DNA of 64,000 bases. Origin: Candidatus Hodarchaeota archaeon. Its GTDB lineage: Archaea > Asgardarchaeota > Heimdallarchaeia > Hodarchaeales > Hodarchaeaceae. The notes beneath the pieces were generated by a model. It had not been told where the DNA came from. It saw nothing but the letters and a program-made list of their open reading frames with translations, and ran no database searches. How positions within the stretch are numbered: the first letter of the stretch is position 1; each line of letters starts with the position of its first letter. The stretch lies in contig JAEOTM010000204.1 of the NCBI GenBank assembly GCA_016839815.1, positions 1-64,000 on the forward strand. The letters run 5' to 3'. The translations under genes and the position numbers were made by a program. Positions 35,213-44,785 of this stretch are shown here, in pieces.

Positions 35213-35401
35213 TGATTCCGACTCTTCTATGACGTACTCTCAGATTATTTGTTCGAGGGTTCTGTTCTTGGTGGCATCATAGAATTGATTTTTGTACCTG
35301 AATTATAAGCTCCTAAGAATTTCTAACCTCCTAGGATAGTCCTAAGATAACAGTTTCATTAAGAAAGAATGACGTAAAAGGATGATTTGACGACGATGAG
35401 A

Positions 35402-35752
35402 TTATTCTTTTGTCCAATTGCGCTTTTTATTAATTTCTTCTTTTTCTCGAAATGCCTCTTCCAAATCGATACCATACCGATTAGCAATTGCGCATAGGAA
35501 AATAAAAACATCCACTAATTCGTAAGATATTTGAGATGTATTCGAATTCAGGTCAATATTTAATCCTTCTTTCTTACGTACAGCTTTAAATAATTCTCCT
35601 ACCTCTTCTCCGAGTAGTAAGCATTTGTCAATGACTGATTGATCTTTAAAGTCTCTCTCCTGTTCTAGTTCAGCCACATACTTTTGATAATCAATCAAAG
35701 GTGGATTTACTTTAAGAAACGGCATTAGATATTCTCTTTCCTTCCAGGCCAT
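35402..35752 (-). CDS. MazG-type nucleotide pyrophosphohydrolase
   Basis: 116 residues of the all-alpha NTP-pyrophosphatase fold. The metal-binding residues are Glu49, Glu50, Glu53 (LLGEEVGELFKA) and Glu78, Asp81 (YELVDVFIFL). Such enzymes hydrolyse (d)NTPs to monophosphates and clean the nucleotide pool. It is the third gene of the run dNK-CYTH-MazG on the minus strand, 25 bases after the CYTH gene. Confidence 0.85.
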   Translation of the reverse strand: MAWKEREYLMPFLKVNPPLIDYQKYVAELEQERDFKDQSVIDKCLLLGEEVGELFKAVRKKEGLNIDLNSNTSQISYELVDVFIFLCAIANRYGIDLEEAFREKEEINKKRNWTKE

Positions 35753-35777
35753 TTTCTTATACGATAATATTCAAACT

Positions 35778-36299
35778 TTATTGCCTCAGTATCATATCAG
35801 AATAAGAAATATCAATCAAGTCTTCTGCAGGGATTTGGAATAACTGTTGATAATAATCACATTGTTCCTGTAATTTTGCAGTACCAATTGATCCATCACT
35901 ATCAATTGCTTCTACTTCGACGAAATTTCCAAGATTCTTCACAGTATCAATATGAAATTTGACATTATCAATAAAAAAGATTTCACGCTCTTTATCGACA
36001 ATTGTTAACACACCTAAGGTTTTTATCAAGATTTCTTTTAATGAAGAAGTGTTATCTGCTTCAGGATGATGAAGAATTACTGTCGATTGCTTAGCATTTG
36101 CCACATTAGGCCTTTCATAATGAATCAATGCATTTTCAATATTTCCTTCCCGAAGCTTTAAGCGTCCAGATTGCACTTTGAAGTAGGTGTCAATTTGGTG
36201 ATCTTTTCCCTTAAAAAATGGATCTTTCGATAATAAGATCGACCGGATCTCCTTGGAATTCCTGCAATGAGCCTTAAACTCAATATTGATGTGTATCAT
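35778..36299 (-). CDS. CYTH domain protein (CyaB/ThTPase fold)
   Basis: 173 residues with the N-terminal E-x-E/K-like INIEFKAHC, then DTYFKVQSGRLKLREG, VDKEREIFFIDNVKFHIDTVKNLGNFVEVEA. This is the pattern of the CyaB-like class IV adenylate cyclase branch. CYTH enzymes act on triphosphates (cAMP synthesis, thiamine triphosphate or tripolyphosphate hydrolysis). The gene begins immediately after the deoxynucleoside kinase stop (36300), with MazG downstream. That context favours nucleotide or triphosphate turnover; the substrate is unknown. Confidence 0.85.
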   Translation of the reverse strand: MIHINIEFKAHCRNSKEIRSILLSKDPFFKGKDHQIDTYFKVQSGRLKLREGNIENALIHYERPNVANAKQSTVILHHPEADNTSSLKEILIKTLGVLTIVDKEREIFFIDNVKFHIDTVKNLGNFVEVEAIDSDGSIGTAKLQEQCDYYQQLFQIPAEDLIDISYSDMILRQ

Positions 36300-36983
36300 C
36301 TAGAGTAAATCCCTAATTATCCCTAAAACTTTTTGTATGGATTCTTCGGATTCTTCTGTGTTATTAAAAGGAAGGCGGATTACTTTCATTCCGCGACTCC
36401 ATGCTGGATAGGCCGATTCGATTTCGGATAACAACTCCAAATAGCCCTGTTCTAATTCTTGAAGATAAGCCAGAGGAATAAGATCTCCACGTTCAGCTTT
36501 CCGATCTCTATTCTTAATTCGGTGTTGGGCAATTTCTGGAGATACTTCCATAAAAATAATAACACTGGGAGGGATGAGTGAATTGGTCATAACTGAATAC
36601 GCTCGTTCGTAAATAGCCCATTCAATTTTATCCATTTTTCCTGCGTTATACAACATCTTAGCAAAAACACGATCACCTGGAAGTCCTCTATCAATAACTA
36701 CTCCCTTTCCTGTAATAGATTCAAAAGAACCCAGTTTTTGTAATGCATACCGGCGATGGAGAAGATCTATCTGCATGGCAAACGCCCAGCGGTCCTGATC
36801 TTTGTAAAACATTTCTAGTAATTCTAAATTTACAGGTTCATATATAGCACGAAAATCTAGTTTTCTGGAAATAGCTTTGGTCAATGTAGTCTTACCACAC
36901 CCAATTATCCCTTCAATCCAGATAACTGGTTTAGGGGTTGCTTCAAAAAGCTTATCTAGTTGAGTTTCCATTGCATACGACAT
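36300..36983 (-). CDS. Deoxynucleoside kinase family protein
   Basis: 227 residues. The P-loop is GIIGCGKT (25-32), Glu49 is in the substrate-side YEPVN, and the DRS-type motif reads DRGLPGD (98-104). The lid has KNRDRKAERGD, followed by LAYLQELEQGYLELL. This is the dCK/dGK-like family that phosphorylates salvage deoxynucleosides. It is the first gene of dNK-CYTH-MazG. The motif has Gly for Ser in DRS, a tolerated variation. Confidence 0.85.
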   Translation of the reverse strand: MSYAMETQLDKLFEATPKPVIWIEGIIGCGKTTLTKAISRKLDFRAIYEPVNLELLEMFYKDQDRWAFAMQIDLLHRRYALQKLGSFESITGKGVVIDRGLPGDRVFAKMLYNAGKMDKIEWAIYERAYSVMTNSLIPPSVIIFMEVSPEIAQHRIKNRDRKAERGDLIPLAYLQELEQGYLELLSEIESAYPAWSRGMKVIRLPFNNTEESEESIQKVLGIIRDLL

Positions 36984-37453
36984 CCATAGAAGAAATAATT
37001 CTTATTTCTATTTCTTAAATCGGTTTCAATTAAGCTTACAATATTACGTATGATAAAGGAACACCAAAATCTAACTTTTATGTTTCTCAAATGTGATTGA
37101 TTTTGATGTGAGTCGGAATAAATACTATTTTACTCTCAGGATTAAAAATCCATTCGTCTACTCGGGAAGTAGTACCCAATTGATACATTTTGAGACGTTC
37201 AATTGATTACTTCTTAGAATAAAGCGAATAAAACTTTCTAGACTAAAATAAATAAAATTCTATTGAAAGAAGTATCAACCAAAGGATGGAGAGTAACCTA
37301 AATTTACCCATGTACATCTGTGTTCTAAAGTTAGTACAGGTTTATAGGGTGTTAGAACACCTCAGAGCGATAGAAAGGTTTAAATCCAGTGTTTGTAAGG
37401 AAAAAATGATATATCTACAACGATTAACAGTGGAATCAAAGGATAAATATGAA
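36984..37453. promoter_or_regulatory. Divergent region before the solute-binding protein gene
   Basis: 470 bases, A/T rich. It includes an ATG-started extension of the next ORF (from 37286) that looks non-coding, since the signal peptide starts only at 37454. AAAATAAATAAAATTC (37246-37261) is a possible TATA region. No clear repeats. Confidence 0.3.
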
Positions 37454-39631
37454 ATGATAAAACGAAATGTCTTTTTATTGCTTCTAATAAACTTATTTCT
37501 ACTTTCATTTCTAAATTCATCTTATACTCCAATTTTGTTAACGCTACCTACTTCTTCAAATCAAAAAATTCAGGTTATTGATTATGGGGGAGATTCAAGT
37601 GAAAACCCACCTGAATCAATTACAATGATTAATCTTGTTATTGGAAGGAACAGGGTACCAATTTTCCACCCTATGCGTGATATTCACAACATTCTTTCAC
37701 TCCCATTTGATACGCTTGTAGAAGTAAATCCGACGACCGGGGAAGTACATCCGTCTTTAGCAAGACAATGGTTTGTTACCAGTGACAGTATGCATTACAC
37801 ATTCTATCTTCATGAAAATATTTATTGTCATGATGGATCAATTCTAAATGCTAGTGCTGTAGAGAGAACTTTTAATGCAATCCTTAATGAAAACAATTCA
37901 AGATTTCATCGTGAAGGTGGGTTACAGGAATTCTATACTACACCTCTTGACTCTGTAGAAATACTGAGTGAATACTCAATTCGAATAAATTTCTTTGAAC
38001 CATTTTCACCTTTCATCATGTCAATTGCTTCAAGAATTAGAATAGAATCACTCCTGGGTCCTGCTAATACTAGTACAGTAGAAGAAGTAGATTATGATTG
38101 GCCCATGGGAAGCGGTCCTTATGTTTTTCAGGGCGTAACTGCTGAAGAGGAATTTTATAACTATTCTTTCACTCGTTTTGAGAATTATTTCCGAGGATTA
38201 CCTCCTTTTAAGAACCTTCAGTATCATTTATACTTTGATCGCGAGTCTGCTGTTGAAGCTATAATTGCAGAAAAGGGGGATACCGCCCCTTACTTATCAT
38301 CTGTAATGAATTCCTCAGAATTAAACGAAAATTATTGGCAATATTACCCACTTCCCAGAGGGTTAGATTATGCTCTTCTAAATCATAATCGTGTTGAATT
38401 ATCTAATGAGAAAGTACGTCTAGCCCTGAATTATGCAATTGATAAAGAAGAGCATCAGAAGTACTTTAGTACTGATAAATATAGGAAATTTTATTACACA
38501 CACGATTTTATTTTAGACAACTCCTTACCGAGTAATTTCTCACGGCCTTTATATCCATATGATCTTTCGTATGCAAACCAGTTGTTGGATGAAGCTGGAT
38601 ATCCTGAAGGAATGGATGGTTATCGATTCTCCTTGGAAATTACAGGTCTTCCATGGATGGAATCCCATATTTTATTCTTACGTCCCTATCTTGACGCAAT
38701 TGGTATAAATTGTACCTATAAACCCCTAACTCCAACAAATTGGTGGGAAGTATACTATGCTGGTACATACGATATTTATATTGCTGGATATTCTTTTGAG
38801 TGGGATTGGATCTATAGTGCCTATTTAATGTTCCATTCAGATGGAACCGAGAATACTTGTGGAATTTCCGACCCTGATTTAGATTATTATATTGCACTCG
38901 CCTATCGAACTCCCCTGGGGATAGGACAGGAAAGACAAAGTTATCTAAACAGAATAAAACAGATACTCATAAATTACGCACCCCATATTCTTCTGAATGA
39001 ATTCGATTATGGCTGTTTAAAGACAAAAGAAGTCTCATCTTACGTTTGGTTCGATCCTATTCCATACTGGGGAATTTACTTCAATTATACCAGTTTTACT
39101 GAGACATTTCAACCACTAGTTGAGAGAGCAATAATTGACAGAGAATCAGTTTTTTTTCCATCAACAGATGGATTAATAACCACCGAGGATACATTAACAG
39201 TTTCGATTGAGCTTAGTCACGAACTACAGACATTTCTGCATGAATCAACAGAAACAGGGAAATTCTACAAAATTCTCGTCTCAAATCAAACAAGTAAATA
39301 CAGGCTTCGTTGTTTCTATGACTCAGACGAACTTCAAGGATTCCTTCCCGATGAACTTCATCTAAATAAGTGGGATAGCAATAGTCAGGTATGGAAGAAT
39401 ACTCAAATGGTTGAAAGAAATATCCTGTTCCAATATATCGAGATAGAGTTACGTGGTGATTCGATAATCCGCTTGGGAGAGAAAATTGAGGAATTTCTGC
39501 ATGTGATTACCTACAGGTTTCTACCAGGAATAACTATAGCCGTAGGAGTTCTTGTAACAATTGCAGCAGTGAGTATTCTTGCTAATAGAAAATTCACAAG
39601 GTATTTTAAGGAGGAATATCGATTAAAATGA
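37454..39631 (+). CDS. Family 5 solute-binding protein with C-terminal membrane anchor
   Basis: About 725 residues from ATG 37454, chosen because a signal peptide follows at once (KRNVFLLLLINLFLLSFL). An ATG at 37286 would add 56 unlikely residues. The SBP_bac_5 fold is clear: SLARQWFVTSDSMHYTFYL, GSGPYVFQGV, VRLALNYAIDKEE and LDEAGYPEG. After the binding lobes comes a beta-rich region, then a membrane segment near the C terminus and a basic tail. No ABC permease or ATPase gene is nearby. The stop overlaps the start of a membrane-bound winged-helix gene (ATGA), pointing to a sensory rather than a transport role (inference). Confidence 0.87.
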   Translation: MIKRNVFLLLLINLFLLSFLNSSYTPILLTLPTSSNQKIQVIDYGGDSSENPPESITMINLVIGRNRVPIFHPMRDIHNILSLPFDTLVEVNPTTGEVHPSLARQWFVTSDSMHYTFYLHENIYCHDGSILNASAVERTFNAILNENNSRFHREGGLQEFYTTPLDSVEILSEYSIRINFFEPFSPFIMSIASRIRIESLLGPANTSTVEEVDYDWPMGSGPYVFQGVTAEEEFYNYSFTRFENYFRGLPPFKNLQYHLYFDRESAVEAIIAEKGDTAPYLSSVMNSSELNENYWQYYPLPRGLDYALLNHNRVELSNEKVRLALNYAIDKEEHQKYFSTDKYRKFYYTHDFILDNSLPSNFSRPLYPYDLSYANQLLDEAGYPEGMDGYRFSLEITGLPWMESHILFLRPYLDAIGINCTYKPLTPTNWWEVYYAGTYDIYIAGYSFEWDWIYSAYLMFHSDGTENTCGISDPDLDYYIALAYRTPLGIGQERQSYLNRIKQILINYAPHILLNEFDYGCLKTKEVSSYVWFDPIPYWGIYFNYTSFTETFQPLVERAIIDRESVFFPSTDGLITTEDTLTVSIELSHELQTFLHESTETGKFYKILVSNQTSKYRLRCFYDSDELQGFLPDELHLNKWDSNSQVWKNTQMVERNILFQYIEIELRGDSIIRLGEKIEEFLHVITYRFLPGITIAVGVLVTIAAVSILANRKFTRYFKEEYRLK

Positions 39632-40203
39632 ACTCTCCACTCCAAGAGAATGATAATTCGAATCCTCCAATATTCTCATTATCATCTCATTATGGATCTG
39701 CAACCTTCATTCAAAATATTCTAGACTCAGGATCACCAACCATGTCAAAAGAATCACAAAAAACGTTACATGAAGATTTATTAAAAGGAAAGACTCTTCA
39801 AGTGTACTGGTGCCTTCTTACACATGGTAAAACAGGGGTTCGGGAAATCCAGCGTCTCCTTGATTTTTCATCGCCTGGAATTGTATCTTATCAACTGAAT
39901 AAATTAATTGAAGCAGGAATTGTAGCTAAAGACGAAGTGGGTGAGAAATATTATATTACTGAGGAAGTAAGGACCGGTATCCTAGGCTTTTATATCCGAT
40001 TTGGTTATCGAATTATTCCCCGTTTCACGATTTACTTATGTTTATGTATTTTAGGTTTATCTCTGTTTTTTTTGCTTGCATTGGTCATGGGAGATGACTT
40101 TATACAGCATCCAGGTAGTATTTTATTTTTTATTTCAATGGTTCTTGGAATTTTAGTTTTTGTTTTGGAATCAAAGAGAATTAGAGATCTGAAAATGCAT
40201 TGA
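39628..40203 (+). CDS. Membrane-bound winged-helix regulator
   Basis: 191 residues. A winged helix occupies about 50-115: LLKGKTLQVYWCLLTHGKTGVREIQRLLDFSSPGIVSYQLNKLIEAGIV in pieces, then EKYYITEEV as the wing. Two membrane segments (about 134-156 and 163-182) and a short basic tail follow. The DNA-binding part should be cytoplasmic, tethered to the membrane. It overlaps the solute-binding protein gene by four bases, so the two are produced together. Confidence 0.75.
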   Translation: MNSPLQENDNSNPPIFSLSSHYGSATFIQNILDSGSPTMSKESQKTLHEDLLKGKTLQVYWCLLTHGKTGVREIQRLLDFSSPGIVSYQLNKLIEAGIVAKDEVGEKYYITEEVRTGILGFYIRFGYRIIPRFTIYLCLCILGLSLFFLLALVMGDDFIQHPGSILFFISMVLGILVFVLESKRIRDLKMH

Positions 40204-40446
40204 AGAGGATATATTTCTATTTTTCAAATCTAAATGACTAAAGGTTCAGCTAAACGTATTGATGTGACATTTCTTTTAACCTTCAAATGGCCTTGTCAAG
40301 ATGTACTAACCATAGAACAGGTTAGTTCATTGTGTACCAACGTTAGAACGACAGAAAACCTAGAAACGTTTAAAAATATCTTTATTTTCTTAATTAGAAC
40401 ATGTATAGGGGTTGAAATGATAAACTATACATATTGAGGACAAAAA

Positions 40447-40956
40447 ATGAATAAAACAAAGAAATTTTCAGCTATTATAGGACTTACATTATTGGTAAGC
40501 ACCTTTTTGGCAGGAACAATGATAGTACAAGCGAAATCTTCACATACAAGGCTTAGTTTCGTATACACGCTAGTTCCTACAGATATGGGAGACCCTGAGC
40601 CATGGCAATCAGGGAAAGTATGGCATCTTCGAAATGTTGGTCATATCGGTGAGGCTTGGAGTGATACGGCAGATTTCTACGGAACGGTTAGTTACCTGGG
40701 GAATTTGAATCTTTTTGATGATCTAAATGCACCTACAACTATGAACAGCGTGGGTTGGGGTGCCTTTAGTTTTACAGGGTGGTATAATGGGGAATATGTG
40801 AGCTTTGAGGGGACCCTTGTTCTGAAGATAAACGATTTTTATGTAACAGGGATGTTTGTCTGCAAGGGAAGTGATGGATTTCAAGGAATGCGAATCATGG
40901 GGATTTTTGAAGGAATCATTGGGACAGTTTATTCTGCTCAATGTATTATTCATTAA
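40447..40956 (+). CDS. Secreted protein of unknown family
   Basis: 169 residues with a signal peptide (about 1-30, cleavage likely after VQA). The mature part is beta-rich and aromatic (WHLRNVGHIGEAW, GWGAFSFTGWYNG, FEGTLVLKI), possibly a small beta barrel such as a lipocalin-like fold. A TATA-like TTTAAAAATA at 40370-40379 and an oligo-T run after the gene suggest a single-gene unit. Not recognised. Confidence 0.6.
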   Translation: MNKTKKFSAIIGLTLLVSTFLAGTMIVQAKSSHTRLSFVYTLVPTDMGDPEPWQSGKVWHLRNVGHIGEAWSDTADFYGTVSYLGNLNLFDDLNAPTTMNSVGWGAFSFTGWYNGEYVSFEGTLVLKINDFYVTGMFVCKGSDGFQGMRIMGIFEGIIGTVYSAQCIIH

Positions 40957-40979
40957 ATAAACCAGGATTCCCCTTCCTC

Positions 40980-40988
40980 TTTTTTTTT
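40980..40988 (+). terminator. Oligo-T terminator of the secreted protein gene
   Basis: A run of nine T starts 23 bases after the stop, in a C/T-rich stretch, ahead of the convergent kinase gene. Confidence 0.5.
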
Positions 40989-41011
40989 GACAGATCTGTA
41001 TTCTACTAAAT

Positions 41012-41986
41012 TTACCAATGATCTGAATATTCATGTGCGAGAGTGAAGTATTTCTTAGAAAGTAAGAATAAATCTTCTTTTTTCTGATTGTCCTTCTCTT
41101 GAATCGCCTGAAATCCATAAACTTTACCACGAACAAATGCACGGTAACATTTAAAGAAGTCTATATTCTCAAGTATGAGATCATCTCCACTAAACTCAAT
41201 ATACATCTCTACAAAGTAATCTGATAGATCTTTTTCTCCCCAAAAATCGAGATCCATCGAAAGGAATCCAACATCCTCAGCTACATCTCCATATCGAAGG
41301 AGCGAATTGAATTCTATACAATCAAAAATCACAATTTTTGAATCAGGAGGTAAACAGATATTTCTAGCTTGGAAATCACCATGATTATCGGTTATCCGAT
41401 TTTCATTCATCCGCTCACGAAATAATCCTCGATTTCCTCGTAAAAAACAGGTCACCTTTTCACGAAATGTTTTATCTGCTGGATAGAAAGAAGCTGTTGT
41501 CCTAAAATTCTCGTCCCACTTCTCCCCGATATATTTCAAACCACCATATTCAGGAACTTTTGTAGTTTCATCATGAAAATTTGCAAGGGTTTCAGCAACT
41601 ACAGCTACAGATTCTTTTGTCACCTTTTTTTCCTTTAATAGGTTAACTAGGAGATAAGCTTCGTCTAAGCGTTTCATTTTTACGCCATACTCAATAATCG
41701 TCCCAAATCCATCAATCTTACCTGTATTATCTATTGTAAATGTATCTATATACAACTCAGGAGAAAATCGGGAATTTAACAATATTTCCTGTTCACAGAA
41801 TTCTTTTCGTAATTCGAGAGTGGTGAAATCTAATATTTCACCGAATTTAATGGGTTTTTTCACCTTATAAGCGAAATCTCCACTCAAAAAAACCCAAGAA
41901 AAGGGAGTTTCTCTCATAATGATGTTTTCCACTGGATACCCATAAGTAGAAGGACTGAGAAGCATTTTAGGTTGGAATTCATTCAT
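41012..41986 (-). CDS. APH-like kinase (COG2187 type)
   Basis: About 324 residues of aminoglycoside-phosphotransferase-like kinase fold. The nucleotide site lysine is in FAYKVKKPIKFG, the catalytic loop is NHGDFQARNICL, and the metal loop is IVIFDCIEFN followed by RYGDVAEDVGFLSMDLDF. These match COG2187, often fused to a second P-loop kinase; here only the first domain exists. The ATG at 41986 has AGGTAGAGAAG upstream; another ATG at 42010 would add eight residues. The substrate is unknown, probably a small molecule. Confidence 0.8.
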   Translation of the reverse strand: MNEFQPKMLLSPSTYGYPVENIIMRETPFSWVFLSGDFAYKVKKPIKFGEILDFTTLELRKEFCEQEILLNSRFSPELYIDTFTIDNTGKIDGFGTIIEYGVKMKRLDEAYLLVNLLKEKKVTKESVAVVAETLANFHDETTKVPEYGGLKYIGEKWDENFRTTASFYPADKTFREKVTCFLRGNRGLFRERMNENRITDNHGDFQARNICLPPDSKIVIFDCIEFNSLLRYGDVAEDVGFLSMDLDFWGEKDLSDYFVEMYIEFSGDDLILENIDFFKCYRAFVRGKVYGFQAIQEKDNQKKEDLFLLSKKYFTLAHEYSDHW

Positions 41987-42066
41987 TTCTTCTCTACCTC
42001 TATAATGCATGAACTAGGAATGTAAGGAATGATATGAGGTCGAATCTATCAAAGATAAAAATTTAA

Positions 42067-43743
42067 TTGCCTAGGAAGAGACTTAAAACGAGAAGTGAAC
42101 TTTTCTACTTTCTAAACGAATATAAGAGGAATAGCCGATTGGGATATCAAAAAAGTTTGAAATTTAAGATCCTTGGATTAAGTCTGTTATTATTGAACTT
42201 AAGAATAATTCCAGTCGTATCCAGTACAGAATTAGGAATGAATATTACTACCAGTCATTCAAGCAGTAATGGAGTCTCAATAATCTTGATGATTGGTGAT
42301 GGGATGGGATTTGAACACGTAGAACTAGCACAATGGGTTGAAAAAGGAGTTAATGGATCATTAAATATGCAGGAACTTCCTATCAAAGGAAAAGTAACAA
42401 CTCATAATATATTGAATGCAATAACTGACAGTGCAGCCAGTGCAACCGCTATGGCCACGGGTTACAAAACTCATAATAGTATAATCTCACAAAGTTTAGC
42501 GGGTGTCGATTTAGTAACAATATTGGAACTTTCTGAACAATTAAATAAATCGACAGGCATCATCACCACAACTGAAGTTACCCACGCAACTCCTGCGGCC
42601 TTTTATGCTCATACGTTAAGTCGTGATAATGAATACGAAATTGGACAACAGCTGATTCCGAGTGGTCTTGATACAATTATGGGTGGGGGAAAAAATAAGT
42701 TCCTTTCCCAATTAGACACTCTTCAAACCCAAGGATATACAATTTTGGAAAATCGATCTGAACTCTTAACAAGTTCTGCCGAGAAAATCTTTGGTCTCTT
42801 TACAAATAGTGCATACCCATATGAGCAGGATCGAGATCGGGAACTAGTTCCATCCCTAGCTGAAATGACAGAAAAATCGATAGAAATCCTTTCCCATAAC
42901 GATAATGGGTTCTTCTTACTAGTGGAAGGAGGACAAATTGATTGGGCTAGTCATGTAACCGAAGCAAAGAACACTGCGCTAGAGACAATTGAGTTTGATA
43001 AAGCAGTAAAGAAGGCTATTAATTACGTAGAAAGCCATAATAATACGATCCTAATAGTTACAGCTGACCATGAAACAGGAGGATTGGTTATTTCCTCAGA
43101 AATGTTTAAGACTCCTCTTCCCAATGAAAATAATACCGATGAGTTGAATGAAGAGTTAAGAATTAATCGAACACGTGAGATCGCTCTTTCTTGGGATACA
43201 GGGGGCCATACAAAGGCAAATGTTCCGCTTTTTGCATACGGAACTTATCTTGAATCAATTCATAATTCCACCATTGATAATACGTATATACATTTGATAA
43301 TGAAGAATTATCTTCTACCTTATGATCAGGGGAAACCTGAACTCACAATTGTCTCCCCAGAAAATCGATCGTATGACAAATCAACACTTATCCTATCACT
43401 CGATTCAAATGAGTCTCTTACATGGGTTGGGTATTCATTAAATAATGGCCCCAATGTATCTGTTCACTCATTAACGAAACACCTTTCTCTTAGTGATGGA
43501 AACTATTTCCTAAAGGTGTATGGGAACGACACAATGAATAATTTTGCGTCTGCCGAAGTCTACTTTACAATTAGTGAAACACAAGAGTCTTCAACAACCA
43601 CAAGCTTAGAAACAACAACTGAATCAACAGTTTCCTCCTTGGATACATCAACTCCAGCTTTTCGATTCGACGCAGTGATGTTTATCTCATTCATAGCACT
43701 ATTCTACTTATCTAAGAAAAGACATCTAAAAGTCAAGTCATAA
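42067..43743 (+). CDS. phoA: Alkaline phosphatase, surface-anchored
   Basis: It releases phosphate from phosphomonoesters outside the cell. Metal Asp78 is in IGDGMG and catalytic Ser122 in DSAASATAMATG. FLLVEGGQIDWASH, TADHETGG and WDTGGHTKA complete the metal sites. A signal segment lies near 33-52. The C terminus has a Ser/Thr-rich linker, a membrane segment and a basic tail, anchoring the enzyme to the membrane. The start is TTG 42067 or, with a better GAGG, TTG 42139. A beta domain (about 440-500) precedes the linker. Confidence 0.93.
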   Translation: MPRKRLKTRSELFYFLNEYKRNSRLGYQKSLKFKILGLSLLLLNLRIIPVVSSTELGMNITTSHSSSNGVSIILMIGDGMGFEHVELAQWVEKGVNGSLNMQELPIKGKVTTHNILNAITDSAASATAMATGYKTHNSIISQSLAGVDLVTILELSEQLNKSTGIITTTEVTHATPAAFYAHTLSRDNEYEIGQQLIPSGLDTIMGGGKNKFLSQLDTLQTQGYTILENRSELLTSSAEKIFGLFTNSAYPYEQDRDRELVPSLAEMTEKSIEILSHNDNGFFLLVEGGQIDWASHVTEAKNTALETIEFDKAVKKAINYVESHNNTILIVTADHETGGLVISSEMFKTPLPNENNTDELNEELRINRTREIALSWDTGGHTKANVPLFAYGTYLESIHNSTIDNTYIHLIMKNYLLPYDQGKPELTIVSPENRSYDKSTLILSLDSNESLTWVGYSLNNGPNVSVHSLTKHLSLSDGNYFLKVYGNDTMNNFASAEVYFTISETQESSTTTSLETTTESTVSSLDTSTPAFRFDAVMFISFIALFYLSKKRHLKVKS

Positions 43744-43768
43744 TATATTGTATATTTTTCGCGTAAAC

Positions 43769-44785
43769 TTAGGAGAGTGCTTCCTCAAGAATTGGAAGAC
43801 GTAGACCTGTAATATTCTTTACAATTTTTGCTAGATAAGTAGTATAAGAACGATAAGTAGTTAGAAACATTTTTTTTGTGATTTCTGTTTCCCCCGTAAT
43901 CTGGGGATTAAGTAATGCACTATAACACCGTAAAAGATTATGTAAAATTGATAAAATCAGGAAATATTCAATATTGGTTACTTGTAAATCCGAATAAGTT
44001 TGATATAAGTCTACAAACGTCTCTTGAACATCTGTTCCTGCAGACGATGTAGCTACAATCGCAAAGGCTAAATCATGACGGAAATCACCAAGTTTAATAT
44101 CTGCCCAATCAATGACTACGAGCTTTTTCTGTGGAGTTATAATCACATTATTCATGTGATAATCTCCGTGCAATAATGATAAATTCTCAGTTTTAACCTT
44201 ATTATCATCTAACCAATCTATCAATGGTTTTAAATCGTTAATGTTATGGAGAGAGGTCATTCTTTTAGGAAAGCTAATGAGATTATATACATATACATAC
44301 GGATTGGACTTAATATCAAGGATGTTAAAGGAGAAGGAATTATTTAATTCATTCCTCCAATCATAATTATGAATATGAACCATCTCTCGAATAAACATGG
44401 TAATTCCTTCCATCTTTAGCTTATCTGAGTTAGAGTGGAAAATATAATCCGAGAGTAACTTTCCTGGGATCTGTTCCATTATTAAGAAACTTCGAGAGAG
44501 TGTCTCGGAGTTTTTTTTCCAAAGATAGGGACTTGGAACGGAAATTCCCCTAGATTTTAGAGCACTCAATATGCTAAATTCGATCTTTGCACGGTTAGAG
44601 TTTCGTCTATACACTCGTAAGATGAGAGGAATAGTATGATTATTGGTGTTAAAAGAAAAACTAAAGGTTTCTGTATCCGCTCCCTGTAATTTATGAAATT
44701 TGTCAACAGTTGATGTTTCTGAGGAAGGAAATACTTTCGTTAATTCAGTTATTAATTCGTCTTTCAGGTCTTTGCTGATTTCCAT
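43769..44785 (-). CDS. Aminoglycoside phosphotransferase family kinase
   Basis: 338 residues. Features are the lysine region IPLILRVYRR, FLIMEQIPGKLLSDY, catalytic loop LLHGDYHMNNVII and metal loop VVIDWADIKLGDFRHDLAFAI. This is the APH/choline-kinase-like family; antibiotic resistance is not implied, and small-molecule phosphorylation is the general role. It stands alone, convergent with alkaline phosphatase. Confidence 0.85.
   Translation of the reverse strand: MEISKDLKDELITELTKVFPSSETSTVDKFHKLQGADTETFSFSFNTNNHTIPLILRVYRRNSNRAKIEFSILSALKSRGISVPSPYLWKKNSETLSRSFLIMEQIPGKLLSDYIFHSNSDKLKMEGITMFIREMVHIHNYDWRNELNNSFSFNILDIKSNPYVYVYNLISFPKRMTSLHNINDLKPLIDWLDDNKVKTENLSLLHGDYHMNNVIITPQKKLVVIDWADIKLGDFRHDLAFAIVATSSAGTDVQETFVDLYQTYSDLQVTNIEYFLILSILHNLLRCYSALLNPQITGETEITKKMFLTTYRSYTTYLAKIVKNITGLRLPILEEALS

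Noticed and set aside
37286-37453. N-terminal extension of the solute-binding protein
   Set aside because: The extra 56 residues are not secretory, and the signal peptide begins exactly at the internal ATG 37454.
40234-40437. 67-codon plus-strand ORF before the secreted protein gene
   Set aside because: No ribosome binding site, no domain pattern, and it spans the likely promoter of the next gene.
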